From Cercopithifilaria johnstoni (lineage: Eukaryota; Nematoda; Chromadorea; Rhabditida; Onchocercidae): a stretch of DNA of 64,000 bases. The notes under the pieces are model-generated. The model was not told the origin of the DNA and ran no database searches. It worked only from the letters and a program-made list of their open reading frames with translations. The position numbers and the translations under genes were made by a program. The stretch covers positions 83,414-147,413 of the forward strand of contig CAKAEH010000178.1 in the NCBI GenBank assembly GCA_916381525.1, read 5' to 3'. Of this stretch, positions 1 to 12,792 are shown in pieces (the first letter of the stretch is position 1; each line of letters begins with the position of its first letter).

Positions 1-2700
1 TTCGTAATATGATAGAATCGAATTAATTTTAACTTTTCTCAATAATTTTCCCATTCGCTGCTATTACCTAATTGCAATTGTCAATTGAAGAAGTTTTTAA
101 ATGCTGAAAATCATCATTGTAGCAGAGAAATATTTGTGTGAAATACATTTAAGAACATTAATTAATATATGAAGAATTCCGAAACTGCCAAAACCACCAA
201 AAACATAGTAAAATTATGAAAAGATATACGATAACCGTTTGAAATTATATAAGTTATTAGGTCACTAAGTTTGTAATTCGTCCGTATGCTTTTAAAAAAA
301 TTATGTATGAAATAAGGAGCTTACAATGGAATTGACTTCTTTCTGTAATAAATTTGTTTTGTTAATAACAGTAGGAATGCTTTTTCTGGCAATTTAAGAT
401 TGGCAGAGTTTCAGTGAGTGCTAATTGGCAGACCTTCAGTGAGTGCTAATTGGCAGAGCTTCAGTGAGTGCTAATTGGCAGAGCTTCAGTGAGTGCTAAT
501 TGGCAGAGCTTCAGTGAGTGCTAATTGGCAGAGCTTCAGTGAGTGCTAATTGGCAGAGCTTCAGTGGGTGCTACCTATTCTGATAAATATTTCTACAGAA
601 ATTATTTCCACAGCTTTTTCTCTTTCATATTATGAAACGCGATCTTTTATCATTTAATTATCATTTGTTTTTGCAAACTAATTGATAATTAACTGATAAA
701 AGTCAAATAATGAACGATGAAAATTAAATGAAATAATCCTTAAACTAATATTTAACTTAATTTCACCAATCCTTTTGCTCTCTTCGAATTGTATCGATAA
801 ATCCTTTCCTTCCCTTCCACCTCATTTCATACTAATTAAATCCCTATAATACACTCTTTTTATTTTTATTCCTCTGTCTCAAATAATCTCCTTATATTCT
901 TCGTTCGTATTCTTTCTCTATAAATTTATCTAGTATCTTCCTTTCTCTTTTTTTTCAAAATTACTTCATAGTATATAGCTTGAAATAAATGCTTGCAACC
1001 TTCATTCAAAATTGTCCGTACTATCGTTTTGCAAATTTACCTCTCATCAAATATTTCATTCGTTTCTGCGTCTATCCTAAATTATCAAAGATTTTTGAAA
1101 TCCATTCAAAATCAGTACCTCTAAATACTTTTTGCATTTTACATGAGTTATTCGATCATACCTTTCCATTTTTATCAAATCTTTTCAGATTCTTCAATGA
1201 TACTTTGATTTATCAAACATCAAATTGATGAATTATTAGTTGTAAATAAATTGGAGAAACAATTGAAATATTTCACATTTATCTAAATTTAAATTCGATA
1301 TCTTATAGTAAAGCACTAAGTTAAAATATTTTCCGACAAATTTCAATTAATTCACCGAATTTTATTCTTTTCACATTATCGCCAGAAAAATGATTGCTTT
1401 TTTTGTACACATAAATTTCATTTTTCAACTTTTATTTTATTTTTCACCTTTGACCTTATCGATCTCTTTGAATGCATTTTATGAGATCTGTCAACATTAC
1501 CATTCATATTCAGCAAGTGAGCCGTTACAGTGTTAGTCTTGACAAAGTGCAAAAATAAGTTTCAGCGATGTAAATGTTAACATTCGAGGTATATTGACGT
1601 AATTTCTGACAATGTCAAAATGAATTTTGCATTTGGCAATACACGAACTTTGCAAAACTCATGCAGAAACGGTAATAGAAACAGTAAGCAAGAAACAGAA
1701 ACGGTAAGCAAATTTTTTGTGAAGCCAGAATTTTTTAATCCTTTCTTTCAATCATTACTTGTAGTCATTTACAAATGGATTTATTGGTGACATTTTTGAT
1801 ATTTTAAACACGCTAGAAATTAATATCAGCGAAGTAATAAATGCCATCTTAACCGATAGATTAACAAAAAATGGAATGATTTGACAGGTGGCATCACAGG
1901 TTTCTTTCAAAAAGCTCTTGTAGTAAAGCTTGTATTTGACCATGATACGATAGATTAGCAGCGTTTGATTTATTTTATTGAATTTTATCACTGGATAAAA
2001 TTATTGCAAAAGAAAAAGTTTAAAGGTCTGTCTCATTAATCTGTTATAGGCAATATCTGAATTAAAGAAAATTTGAATGCAAAAATTTGGATGCATTATA
2101 ATCGGATCATAATTATAAACCGGTAGACATTTCAGTAATTTTCAAGATGAATAAATGTCGCTGTAAATGTATCCTTCGTTTTTTCTGATTGGTTAACTGA
2201 TAATGAGTGATGATAATTTCCAGTTATAATCAGAAAAACTAAGAGAAATAAACTGAGAGTGATAGTATGTTTTATGATTGAATTTTTTGAAAAATGATAA
2301 ATTTTGATAAAACTATAAATTTAAAATTCACACTTTTCTGAAAACAGTGATGTAATAATATTATAATTATCCGAATCTCTGTTAACACTTGCTCAAATGA
2401 TATTATATTCGCATGGACAATATTTAATATGCAATGAATATCTGGACATTTTGATGTCACTAAAAGTTTCAGGATCGAAATTTCATAAAAGCTGGGAATT
2501 GCGGAAGCTAAAAATTTGAATAGTTGAAAGAGACAAACTCTTTACAACAAAGATCGATGGATATGTGATAAATGGGATAAGCTGAAAATTGTCCCGCCAA
2601 ATGATGCCAATTGTTAGCATATTTTAGGATTTTTCATTGCCGATTTAATTCTTCACCTTAACGTGTCACTTCTGAAAATCTCTTATCCATTCAGTCTTCC
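1..2700. other. AT-rich non-coding stretch with a minisatellite
   Basis: I see no gene here. The stretch is low-complexity AT-rich DNA with pyrimidine-rich patches around 770-960. The one clear structure is the 25-bp tandem repeat near 410-574, listed separately. Short open frames around 990-1230 and 1755-1990 have AT-biased composition, no splice context and no recognisable motifs. Confidence 0.6.
399..575. repeat. 25-bp minisatellite, about 6.5 copies
   Basis: The unit starts TTCAGTGAGTGCTAATTGG and ends CAGAGC. Copies start at 410, 435, 460, 485, 510 and 535, with a degraded partial copy from 560. The first copies carry single-base changes (CAGACC for CAGAGC at its end; GAGT for GAGC just upstream). 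The array is more GC-rich than its surroundings and is not part of any gene model. Confidence 0.95.
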
Positions 2701-2816
2701 TTTAACTGTTATCATCCGATCGATCATATGTACTACATCACAGTCGGCAATATGTTGTGTGCTTGTTTAATGGAGCGGAATTACTGAAATTTCTACTGCA
2801 GTGGGAATATGCAAAT

Positions 2817-3051
2817 TTCGGCAATTGATAAAAAAAATCCCAACGAAAAAATTTATGTGAATTCTGAAGATGAGAGAAAAATGTATGAGGGTTGCACTAT
2901 TAGTTACTCAATTTTGATGAATTGGAAATTTCCGGATCGATGCATTTTAGCATGTTTAATTTATTATCCCATCTTAAATTCTTCATCAAATTGTGGGCAG
3001 TATTTTAATGAGATCAAGCATAATGTTATAGGAGGAGGAATGATAAATTAG
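2817..3051 (+). CDS. Doubtful small ORF with an SL-like acceptor upstream
   Basis: From the ATG at 2809 a frame of 80 codons runs to the TAG at 3049-3051. Upstream, TTTCTACTGCAG is a good nematode 3' splice site that would place the start about 8 bases into the exon, as in trans-spliced messages. The product is hydrophilic at its N-terminus (DKKNPNEKIYVNSEDERK), then has Cys and aromatic residues. I recognise no family, and the true exon may end before the stop. A chance ORF is quite possible. Confidence 0.22.
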
Positions 3052-4530
3052 TTAAGCGATATTAAATGATATATTGTTTTGAAAAACTTTCAGAAAAGAA
3101 TACTTTTTGAAATTTCCCTTTTAACTTTTAAATTCAATATAACATTAAGCAGAATGATTCATCAATTATTCTCTTCATTTTCTTGGCTAAAATTTACAAA
3201 AATATTATCCAAATTTCTCTTTTCCGTTTTCAAAACTATCCTAAAAATACCCGTCTCACACAATTGAACCAACTTAATTGTTTGTTTACTCTTGTCCTTG
3301 CACTATTCACCTCAATATGACCTTACTTATGATTTCAAGGTATACATTAGATTGTGAAACGAAGGATCAGGATAATTACTATTGATGTACTTCATTGCCT
3401 ACCGTCCAGTAAAAATGAAATCTAAATTACTTTCTCCTTTTTTTCTTTTTCATTCAACCGCTCGAAATTTCATATCTTCTCATAAGTATAGTATGAGGAT
3501 ATTATGAATTGAAAATGAATTAGAGAAAAGTAAAAGTTTTAATAAAAGTACTTTTGCTCTTTTTAAATAAAACTTCTGCTTGGTAAAATTCATAAAAGGA
3601 TCAATTATGATGGAATAATAGATTGTAAACTTATTGAAATCATTTCGATCGTCTATATATGATTGATTACTACCGTAGTACTATAAATTTTCCGAAAGCA
3701 AATATTTGAGAATATAAGATCGATCAGCTGAATTAACAATTCATCATTTATGTCTCTTAGTTTATGATATTAATTTTATAATTACTTTATTTTTATTTTA
3801 AAGTTTTGAAAATTTTATCAGTCAATTTCAATCCTAACAAAGGAAGGAAATAACACAGTTCAAGCACAAAGTAATGTTATATTTCAAACTATAGAATATT
3901 TTAAAAGTTATCAACAAGATCTGATCATTGATAGATCGATAAAGGTACAAGTGCTTATTTGGGCATGTGACTAAGTGATTGTTTACAATCGGAAGAGATG
4001 CCCTAAATTTACAATCTCATTATGAGATTCTTGCTATAAACCAAATGATAATATGGTTTGCTAGTATGTGCTGTATTGTGTTTATAATCAGAGCCAAGCA
4101 ACTAACAATTCAGACTTCCACAAACATTGGCCACACCTGCTTACCAATGTTTCCCAGATCCTTCCGTGTACATATTTCATTATTAATGTGTCATGTATTT
4201 GTTGTGCGCTCTTATCTACCATACATCATCATCCATCAACTCAACATTATATTGTACAGCTGCTCCTCACTTATACAGAATTTTCGTTCTCAACTAATTT
4301 ATCTTCTGAAGAAATGTTCACGGTATTGTTCCGGATAACGTTACGCTAAAGTAACTTCTTATGATAGCTTGCATTTTAAATAATCATAAGTTCAGCAATG
4401 AAATAGTAAGATATTATCATTAATACCGCAAATAACTGCCTTTCTAAATCTTTGACAAAATTATTGAGTTGCTTTATGATAAGAATGATAATACATACTG
4501 ATATCACTGAGGGAAGTACACTGAACAATT

Positions 4531-4582
4531 ATGGCACATTGCTTCATTTTCTTACTCTTCACTACAACTATGTTAATTAATG
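4531..4582 (+). CDS. Possible signal-peptide first exon, gene not completed
   Basis: An ATG at 4531 begins MAHCFIFLLFTTTMLIN, which has the hydrophobic core of a signal peptide. It ends in phase 1 directly before a consensus-like donor, GTATAG. I could not find a convincing second exon in the following 4 kb: the candidate acceptors near 4708 and 6320 lead to stops within a few codons. It may be a real first exon of a secreted protein with distant exons, a relic, or chance. Confidence 0.2.
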
Positions 4583-6876
4583 GTATAGATTTTTAACTAA
4601 TTTAATTTTAATTGCAACCGTTAGTTTTTGATAAAATCACTCTGAGTAGTTGAAATATTATTCAATAGTTTAGCAAATTGATTAATATCATATAGATGTA
4701 TAGTATCAGCGAATGCTGAATAAATCTTTTGTTGTTGTTTATTTGATGAAACTTTGAGCATTCATTAAATAAAATTTCTATTTTCATCGTTAAATACTGC
4801 AAAGAAATTGTAAATCTGTCACTTATGATAATACAATTAGGACGAAGTTAAATTGTATCACTAATTTATTTTAATTTTACAATATTTATTGAAATACATC
4901 GTTATGTTGTCAGGAAGCTATAGCTTAGAATTGTTTTTAGAAGGATAAAACTTTACACTTAGTTAACTTATGAATGACTAACATGTCTTGCCAAAATTTT
5001 TTAAAACTTTCTTCTTTTTTATTGACATGCATATCTTATAGTTATGCAAATTTCTATTAGATAAGTCAATCATTCTAATTTATGTTTTTAAATATATCGA
5101 TAATGATATCAAGAATTATGATAGCATCTTATATATTTGTAGTAGTATTATTCTAACTACTCTTCATAAAATAAAGGTGTAAATCAACCGCACTTTAAAA
5201 TTAGCATTGAGTTATTGTATGAAAACTTGAAATATATAGTTCTTATCTTTGATAACCGTTTATGAGGTCGTGTTCAGCAAGGAGAAATGATATTAATCAA
5301 TTGAAAAAGGATTATGTCAATACCAATAACGGTCTCACTGCAACATTATTTACTCACTTAACTGTCGTTTAATTTTTTAAATTGAAAAAAAAAAATGTTG
5401 AAATTTGCATTTATAATGTGAGATATTTGATACAATATTCTGTTAGACCTATATTTTAATTGTTGAAAATTTTTTGCTGAAAAAGAAATTCATTCGAAAG
5501 GATTTCTTATTTATATCATTTTCATCCCTTTTCTATATCAAATAATATCGCTCAAAAACTAACGAAATTTTGATTTTGAAAACTAACAATTTTTCGTATT
5601 TGAAAATTAATTATCTGAAAAATGAATCAATAAAAATAATGGCCTAATTCATATCATATATGAATGTGCTTTTTTTATCACTTCGATTATGAAGATACTT
5701 AGTTGGTTAAAAGATTTTCATTACTATTCATTCCGAATAATTCTTATGTAAAAAATTTCACAGCAAATTGAAATGAAATGTAAAAGCGAATTAATGAATT
5801 AACGAATTAATGATAATCACTTTGAAATAACGCTTTTATACAGAAAATTTTGTGTACAAACAATTTTTGAAAATATCGAATCATTCGCTGCGTATTTCTT
5901 CTATTTTCATTTTCAACAATTTCATCATAATTCTTCTTAATTTATTGTTTTAAATTTGTCGTATGGAAATATGTTAAAGTTTGTACATATATGTTCCTAT
6001 GCAATAAACTTAGCCGAAGTTTTTAGAAGAATCTTTTTTAATGTAAAATTTTAATTTTTAATAATTTTTCATTGTTTATTATAATTTGAAATCAAAATAA
6101 TTAACTAATTCATTTCTACATTCGTATTTTATTTTTCCTTCAATTATTGAAAATTTTTATCTTTGAAGCTTTCATTATTTCTATTCGTGGAAAATGATGA
6201 ATGGAAGGCATCGCCTTATAAGCCTTAATTATTAGATGACAGTTGCTTATTTACATTTTGCCTTTAGCAATTGCCATTGAAATATAAAAATCCCTTTTTT
6301 CATTTCATTTGCATATCAGTATCCGTGCGATTATTTTATGTTGACAATGCCTTATAAGAAGAAGCATCTAAATTCTAAATTTACAATTACAGGAAATGGA
6401 TAATAAAATTCTAAAGTAATTAAATTAGATGAATTGAAAGGAAGTTATTGTATATTCTGCAATATTGAAACTGATATCATTTCTTACGTTTAAGCATTTC
6501 TTATTATCTTTTTTTAATAATTAATTTTTACTTATTGTACTATGCAAATTCGATACCATTTTAAGAAGAATGGAAATTTTGATAAATTATTTTTCTTTTA
6601 ATCATCTTGTTTCTCTCTCAAAGCATTCATTCCAACTTTTTGTTTATTCTCACTTTTTTGTTTACAACTTGAGATATGAAGAAATTTAAATTTGTTTACT
6701 TTTAGCTTATATCATTTTTCACAAAAGTTATTTATAATTTATTTTTTCATTCTTTTTAATAAACATTCACTTTTTTGCAACGAATGTCTTCATTGAATTA
6801 TTTTTTTCATTTTATCTCTTAGTCTTATTTTACTCTTCTACGGTTATGCGATATTATTCTAATAATAATGATAATG

Positions 6877-6908
<32 letters not shown>

Positions 6909-8700
6909 AATAGTAATAATAATAATAACAATAACAATAATAATAATAATAAATGATAGGAATAAAGATTCTTCGTTCTTCGTTTTATTGAAATAAGAAT
7001 TAAGAAAAGGTTATTTAAAAGAAGGAGCAAAAGTTAATTGATGGACCTTACAGATTTCTATAATATTTCTTTGTGACGATGTTGATAATGTTAATGAAGT
7101 TAATGAAGTGATATTATAGCACTAAGAACAGGAAATAATAATTCGATCATTTATGATATAATGTATTTTCAATCTTTTTCTCACCATTCTCGAGAATCTT
7201 CACCACCATAAAGACGGCATTTATTATTTTGATTACAGACAGCGTTACAGCAAACATATATTATTAATAACATTACGTTAATTCATTATAATTATGATTT
7301 ATCAGCATTACAATTGATATAATAATATTCATTGTATTTCGATCATAAATAAATTATATTTACTTTAATTGCGTATACTTCAATTATTTGTATATTACGT
7401 TGAGATACTTCTCTTGATGATAAGATGAATGAGTTTATAAAATTATGGTGAAATTTTTTAATAAATTCATTTTATTAGTTTTTAACGGACAGCCATACTT
7501 TCTCTTATATTATTACATTATTTGTTTAATTTTATTTGAAACAAAGAATAAATTTTTTTTGATTTTCCTTTTCCTTTTTTCCTAATTCATAGCTGCAAAG
7601 AGCACAACAAACCGAATTTTCAGTTTAAATTAAAGCACCATATTTTACCATCGTTGCCATAATTTCCGAGATATCTTTTATTGTATTGGTTCAACTGTGA
7701 TATTTATTTAGTTATTCCGACAATTTGAAATTTATAATATTTTTCACATCCGATTTCATCATCGGATTGCATCATTTCATATTGCCGTATTTACCGCAAA
7801 ATCTGAAAGTGTTTATGGTATCGAAAGAGGCGGAAAAATGTCATCATGACCCATTATTTTGTATCGATTGCTGAAAGAGTAGCCTAATGAGGCTAAACAT
7901 TTGCTATATGTAAATGTGAACCCAGTGAAGAGATCACGTTAAATCTAATAAAAAGCTCGTAAGAGACAATTATGCAAGCAATTCCTCATTGTAATCGCCA
8001 ATAAGAAATCATAATCTGTCATTCGGTGATAACGTTGTAAATCTCAATCGTCGTAATTTCATGACAACATCTGCCACCCATTTAAAACAGTTGTTAAAGC
8101 ATTTGAAATATTATTACTGGTACGAAATTTTTACGTTTAAATTTGCAATGAATACTCCTTAAAGTTTACTTTTGGGAATTCTACTCATTTTTATTTAGAT
8201 TTCATCATTTAAGCAGTTAAATGAATGCGTCATTTATTGACTGATTCATGATTTAAACCTAAAATTGTAAAGTCTCACTGATAACACTTCCATTTAAGAT
8301 TGCTTTATCTCCTCTACATTATAATAATAAACATCATTATTTCTTTTCATAATAATCAATTTTACAAAATAAGTTTTGATATTGACACCCTTTCCCTTAC
8401 TTCATCTTTTTTCTTTATTGTTACTTTTTAATTTAAAAATTTTATATTTATAACTTTATTTAATTGTTTACAATTTAACAATCAATTCCACTCATTCTGT
8501 TTACATGAAGAGGTTACATTTTGTTCAGACATCACTGACCGATGAGATTAATTTATCGGTATGATAAATCTTTTCTTTCATAATAACTATCTCCGATGGA
8601 CGTTGATTAACTGGGATTAACTTCGTGACGCCGAAAGACCATGCAAATTCCAAATGAGGCGTGGATGGAATCATTAAGCTAAATATTTTCAGGAATCAAC
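4583..8700. other. AT-rich intergenic stretch
   Basis: No gene can be supported. It holds an ATA/GAT microsatellite at about 6861-6951 and one coding-like island at about 7700-7880 that has no partner exons. The rest is AT-rich with homopolymer runs. Confidence 0.5.
6861..6951. repeat. Imperfect (AAT)n/(GAT)n microsatellite
   Basis: About 90 bases of AAT repeats interrupted by GAT, AGT and AAC units, all in three-base register. This is simple-sequence DNA with no coding context. Confidence 0.9.
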
Positions 8701-9145
8701 CAGATGACTAGCGCATTCTGATTACCGTCCTTTCTAATGATAAGCTCCCTCTATTTTTTCTCTACCCTTCCTCCATTTGCGCAAACAAATAATTAGTTTG
8801 AATTTTTCAAATTCGAAGTTAAAGGCGAATTGATTACAGAAGGACCAAAAAGTGGTCCTATCATTTCGATTGGCCCCTCCATATTGGACCACTCTTTTTC
8901 TATCAGTTAGTAATTTCGACAATTTTGGACACTTACCAGTTAAAACGAGCCACACCCATCCGTCTCTTCTGTCTTCGCAAACTTTTATCCAAATACACCA
9001 CTCAATCCTTTACTTGGACAAAGATAGTAGCTGTGCTGACCACAACTGTCGGTAACACTTCTACACGCCCGATTATTTCTCCTTATCTCTATCCATACTG
9101 TTGTTTGCAACGAAGGAGGATTGTTGTTCATTCTAACAATAAACA
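8700..9145 (+). promoter_or_regulatory. Candidate promoter of the first FN3-like gene
   Basis: The 400 bases before the start at 9146 are clearly more GC-rich than the flanking DNA. They contain an inverted repeat with perfect 7-base arms, AGGACCA (8841-8847) and TGGTCCT (8853-8859), and another TTGGACCAC about 25 bases later. A CCACACCC box lies near 8950. These look like regulatory sites but no factor can be named from sequence alone. No good trans-splice acceptor is seen just before the ATG. Confidence 0.4.
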
Positions 9146-12100
9146 ATGGCTCATCTGATATCAGCTTCATTTGTTTTCATTACAATCATTGTAGTTTCAA
9201 CACATGGCAATCCAAAGTATCAAAGATTTTTTGTAAATACGAAGTTAGTATCATTTCTGTCAATTTCCTTACAATTAAACGTTTTATAGAAAGATTTTAA
9301 ATGTTTTATTGTTTCAAAAGAAAAATTTTATACTTCAAAGTTAAGATTAAACCGAACTTATGGAATTTGAATTTCAGGCAATGATAATTTAATCTTCGTA
9401 GAATTGGGTGGAAATATTTAGCTGTAATGAAGAAATGATATATTTTGAATATTTAATGAAATTAATTGAATTAAATTTAATATTCTATTTCATAGAAAGG
9501 GAAAGTTCGAAAAGAAAATTCATTCCAGACCATTAACAGTATAAGCTATCAAAATGGTCGTTTTTACCTTTCTGACAAAATTGTTTATTATTTATTGCAA
9601 AAGAAATTAATTCCATCAAAATTACTGAAATGAAATTTTAAAAAGGCGGAAATAAAATTTTGCAACACTAAAAAAGTCATTCTAGAAGAAATTTCATGAA
9701 TTATTTTAGAAATAATCCATTTGGAAGAATTACTTCATTATATACAATTAATCTGCAGAGCTATAAATTTTGTGGATGCAACAAAAAGCGGCTTCCGAAT
9801 TGTTTTATTGGATTCATTCCTGGATTCATATCTCACACCAATTCAGATTCCCACACTTTTCATAACTGCAGTACCACTAAGAGCTGAGGAATCTGCTGCT
9901 ACAAAAATATTCTATCCAGACAATATTCGGAATGATAAACAGGTAAATTTATAAACTCGGTTATTAATCAAAAAGCTGAAACATTTTCAAAATTTGTTAA
10001 TAATACTGTGATATTCTTTTGCGTGCATTAAAATATTAGAAAGGGAAAGAGAAAGAGGGGTTATTTTTACCATACAGCGGTATGATCCTTTCAACAACTA
10101 TCCCATCATATCGTTCCGGAAATTAAAGCCCATTTTGCCGCACCTATAATTGGCATAATGGCTACAAGTACGTAACGGATTTGTTCTGATAATTATATGG
10201 TAAGATAGAGAGGACGTTAATATGATATCCATCACCACATCTTTGTCACAAAGGTTATGCGACAATATATGTCGTTGGTTTTATGAGAAATGGGTAAAAA
10301 AATTAAATTTCTTTCTCATTGTCATTTCATGAATTTAAAAAATTACTTAAACATTAATCGAACCATAATTTTATTAGACCATAATCTTGGCCTAATAAAA
10401 TTATGGTTCGATAATATTTAAATTGAAGTTATTATCTATTAGAAGTTAGCAATGTGTTATTGCCAATCCCTAATAGATAATACTTCAATTTTTTAGAGTG
10501 CGAATTTATTAGAAAGGATTAAAAACTTAATCCTCTCAGGTGCCGGAATCAGGTTCCGACATGCAGCCTTGCTTACTTACTACCTTGAAATTTCCGAAAA
10601 TTTATTGTTCCCTCAATTGACACATTTCAGGTGAGTGTATCAGATTTAAAAGAACGGCAATGGTACTATATTTGCGTTGAATGGGAAAATTTTAATAGAC
10701 ACAACGAATCAACGGGTACTGATTGTCGAACATTGCGAACATTGGATCGATTCGGGAAAAGCGCTGAAACGAGCGTTACTGATGTAGAAATCATCGATAT
10801 TTCATCCACAACGATGCAATTCCGTATCCGGTCAGTTGTCGAATTTCCAGTGAGGTAATCATGCAATTTAACGATAGAATAAAAAATCTCAATAAATTAC
10901 TTCGGAAATATTTTAAAAGTATACGGAATTTTATTATTATGCAATAATAAAAGCAATTTCTCGCGAAAAGCTATAAGTGCAACAATTTTTATTCAGAATT
11001 TTCATATTTAAATAATGAATATTTGGATTTCGATGGGTATGCTATAATTATTTCAAAATTTCATTTTTCAATTTCCACTTCTAATTGTATTTCGTTATTT
11101 TAGCAGACTATAAGTGATTCATAAATATCGCAAATTACTTGAAAAGTAAAGAAAGACCAAAACATAAACAAAAATAGGTCGAAATTTCTACTTATTTTCC
11201 AATAATTATGTTCGAAAATTAAATAATATTAAATTAATGAATGATATCATAGAATATTAAGAGTTTTAATTTTTAAATAACAAAATTATCTTATTTTGAG
11301 AAGTTTTATCACAGATGATTTAATTTCCTATTTAAAGATATTTTCAATATTTTGTTTTTACTTGTTAAGGTTAGGTTAGGTATAATCACTGAGGTCTATA
11401 ATTTATAGTTATCATTTCTGGAAGAGTATCATTTTATAGTTACATTTCTTTCATTAGAAAATGATTAAAGAGATGTGAGAATTTAATTATAATTGAAGTG
11501 AAATTGTTGGGTAATATTTTAAAAATTAAATTAAATTCCTATATTTATCCTGTCCGGTTGGCAAATGCGATTATATAAAGTCTATTTGTTGTATTTGTTA
11601 AAGCGATTTATCGTTAAACCTACATTATATATATATGCATTATAATTGTTTCTAATTATACTATTCTTTTTCCTCATTTCTTATCTTCACTTTAAAAAAT
11701 TTTAATTCAACCAATTAAAGAAATTCAAATTATCAAAAAAAGTTTTTTTCCTTCTGCTTGTTCAAATTATTGTATTTTTGACTGAATGATATTTGATTTA
11801 TAAAATGGCAAATTAAGGCTAACTGCAACGTTGGAAAGTTCTACAATGGCACATCCAGCATCACAAACATTCGTCTTCCATGAACCTACCGATTTGGATG
11901 TATTTTTCCCGTTCCTGAAACATGATACTGACTACGGAAAGTTATGCATAGTTGAGGAACCATTAGTAACCGGTTACACAACAATGGGAAGATTAATTGA
12001 TGATATGACTATTGAAAAGTGCTATTTTGGTAAGTAATTTCATCCATCTTTCGAACTCCACAATTCAAAACAAAAGTTTTCTTAAAATATACATAAACAA

Positions 12101-12792
12101 TTCAAAAACGAGCCTATTTCTTTCTATTCTAATGCATATTTTTCTGAGAGAATTATATAAAAAGCAATGATATTCGCAGTGCTTGCGATAAAAAGGTTTA
12201 ATAATACCATAAAATAATACAAATTTAATTAGCTTCCTTGCAGAAACAATTTGTTGAAAGTTTTTCCCTCAGAACTGCCACAAATGTGGAATAACATTGA
12301 AAAAGTGGCAGTTGAATTTAATGAGAAAGAATTTTTTAATTGCTTGACTCATTCAATTATGGATGGTTGAAATTTAAATTCAATTAATTATTGAACATCG
12401 ACGAATGAGAAAACTGAGATCATTAATGCATTTGGCTAGATATATGCAAAAAGTGGCTAAGCTAAAGATTAATTTAATTTTAACCGTTTTAATGAAAAAT
12501 CAAATTTTTCGTGCTACAAGAAAAACAATGCATATAATTAGTTCAAATTCTAAGCTTATCCATTTGGTGATAACACTCTTTATTACTTCAATTTCATTTA
12601 ATTTTTTTCTATGACTTAACCTTAAATTATCTTTTTGCAGGTAAGCTCAGAACGAAAGATTACGAATTATCAACTTTTGATGTAGAAGCTAGCGCTTATA
12701 GGCGAGCAAGTTCATCCAGAAAATTCAATTATTCAGTTTTTACATTTTTATTTCATCTATTGGTTTTCTGTACTATTTCTATAACCAGGTGA
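9146..12792 (+). CDS. Secreted or GPI-anchored FN3-like protein, copy 1
   Basis: I join five exons: 9146-9243, 9759-9942, 10631-10854, 11818-12029 and 12641-12792. All junctions are GT-AG and in phase, giving 289 residues. The start MAHLISASFVFITIIVVSTHG is a signal peptide, followed by NPKYQRFF. Exon 3 carries a region resembling a fibronectin type III domain end: VSDLKERQWYYICVEWENF, then TDCRTLRTLDRFG. Exon 4 has EPTDLDVFFPFLKHDT and two further cysteines (KLCIVEE, EKCYFG). The C-terminus has a small-residue stretch (ASSS) and then a hydrophobic tail ending near the stop, as in a GPI signal or a single membrane anchor. The product is therefore probably a cell-surface or secreted protein (inference). 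A close paralogue lies at 29829-32835. The exact family name is not known to me; the FN3 assignment rests on the pattern of the Cys and Trp/Tyr residues. Confidence 0.9.
10357..10412. repeat. Near-perfect 24-bp hairpin in intron 2 of the FN3-like gene
   Basis: The left arm, 10357-10380 (ATCGAACCATAATTTTATTA then GACC), pairs with the right arm 10389-10412 with one mismatch across an 8-base loop. It is the first of three consecutive hairpins in this intron. Confidence 0.9.
10421..10490. ncRNA. 70-nt hairpin, possible microRNA precursor or foldback element
   Basis: The left arm 10421-10442 (AATTGAAGTTATTATCTATT then AG) pairs with the right arm 10470-10490 with a single one-base bulge. A 27-base loop contains a further GCAAT/ATTGC stem. 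Size, arm length and single bulge fit an animal pre-miRNA. Equally it could be part of a foldback transposon remnant, because a second hairpin lies 9 bases upstream and an 8-bp stem lies at 10515-10534. No known microRNA seed is recognised. Confidence 0.4.

Noticed and set aside
11376..11392. TTAGGTTAGGT resembling telomere repeats
   Set aside because: Only about two copies, and the nematode telomere unit is TTAGGC, so this is not an internal telomere.
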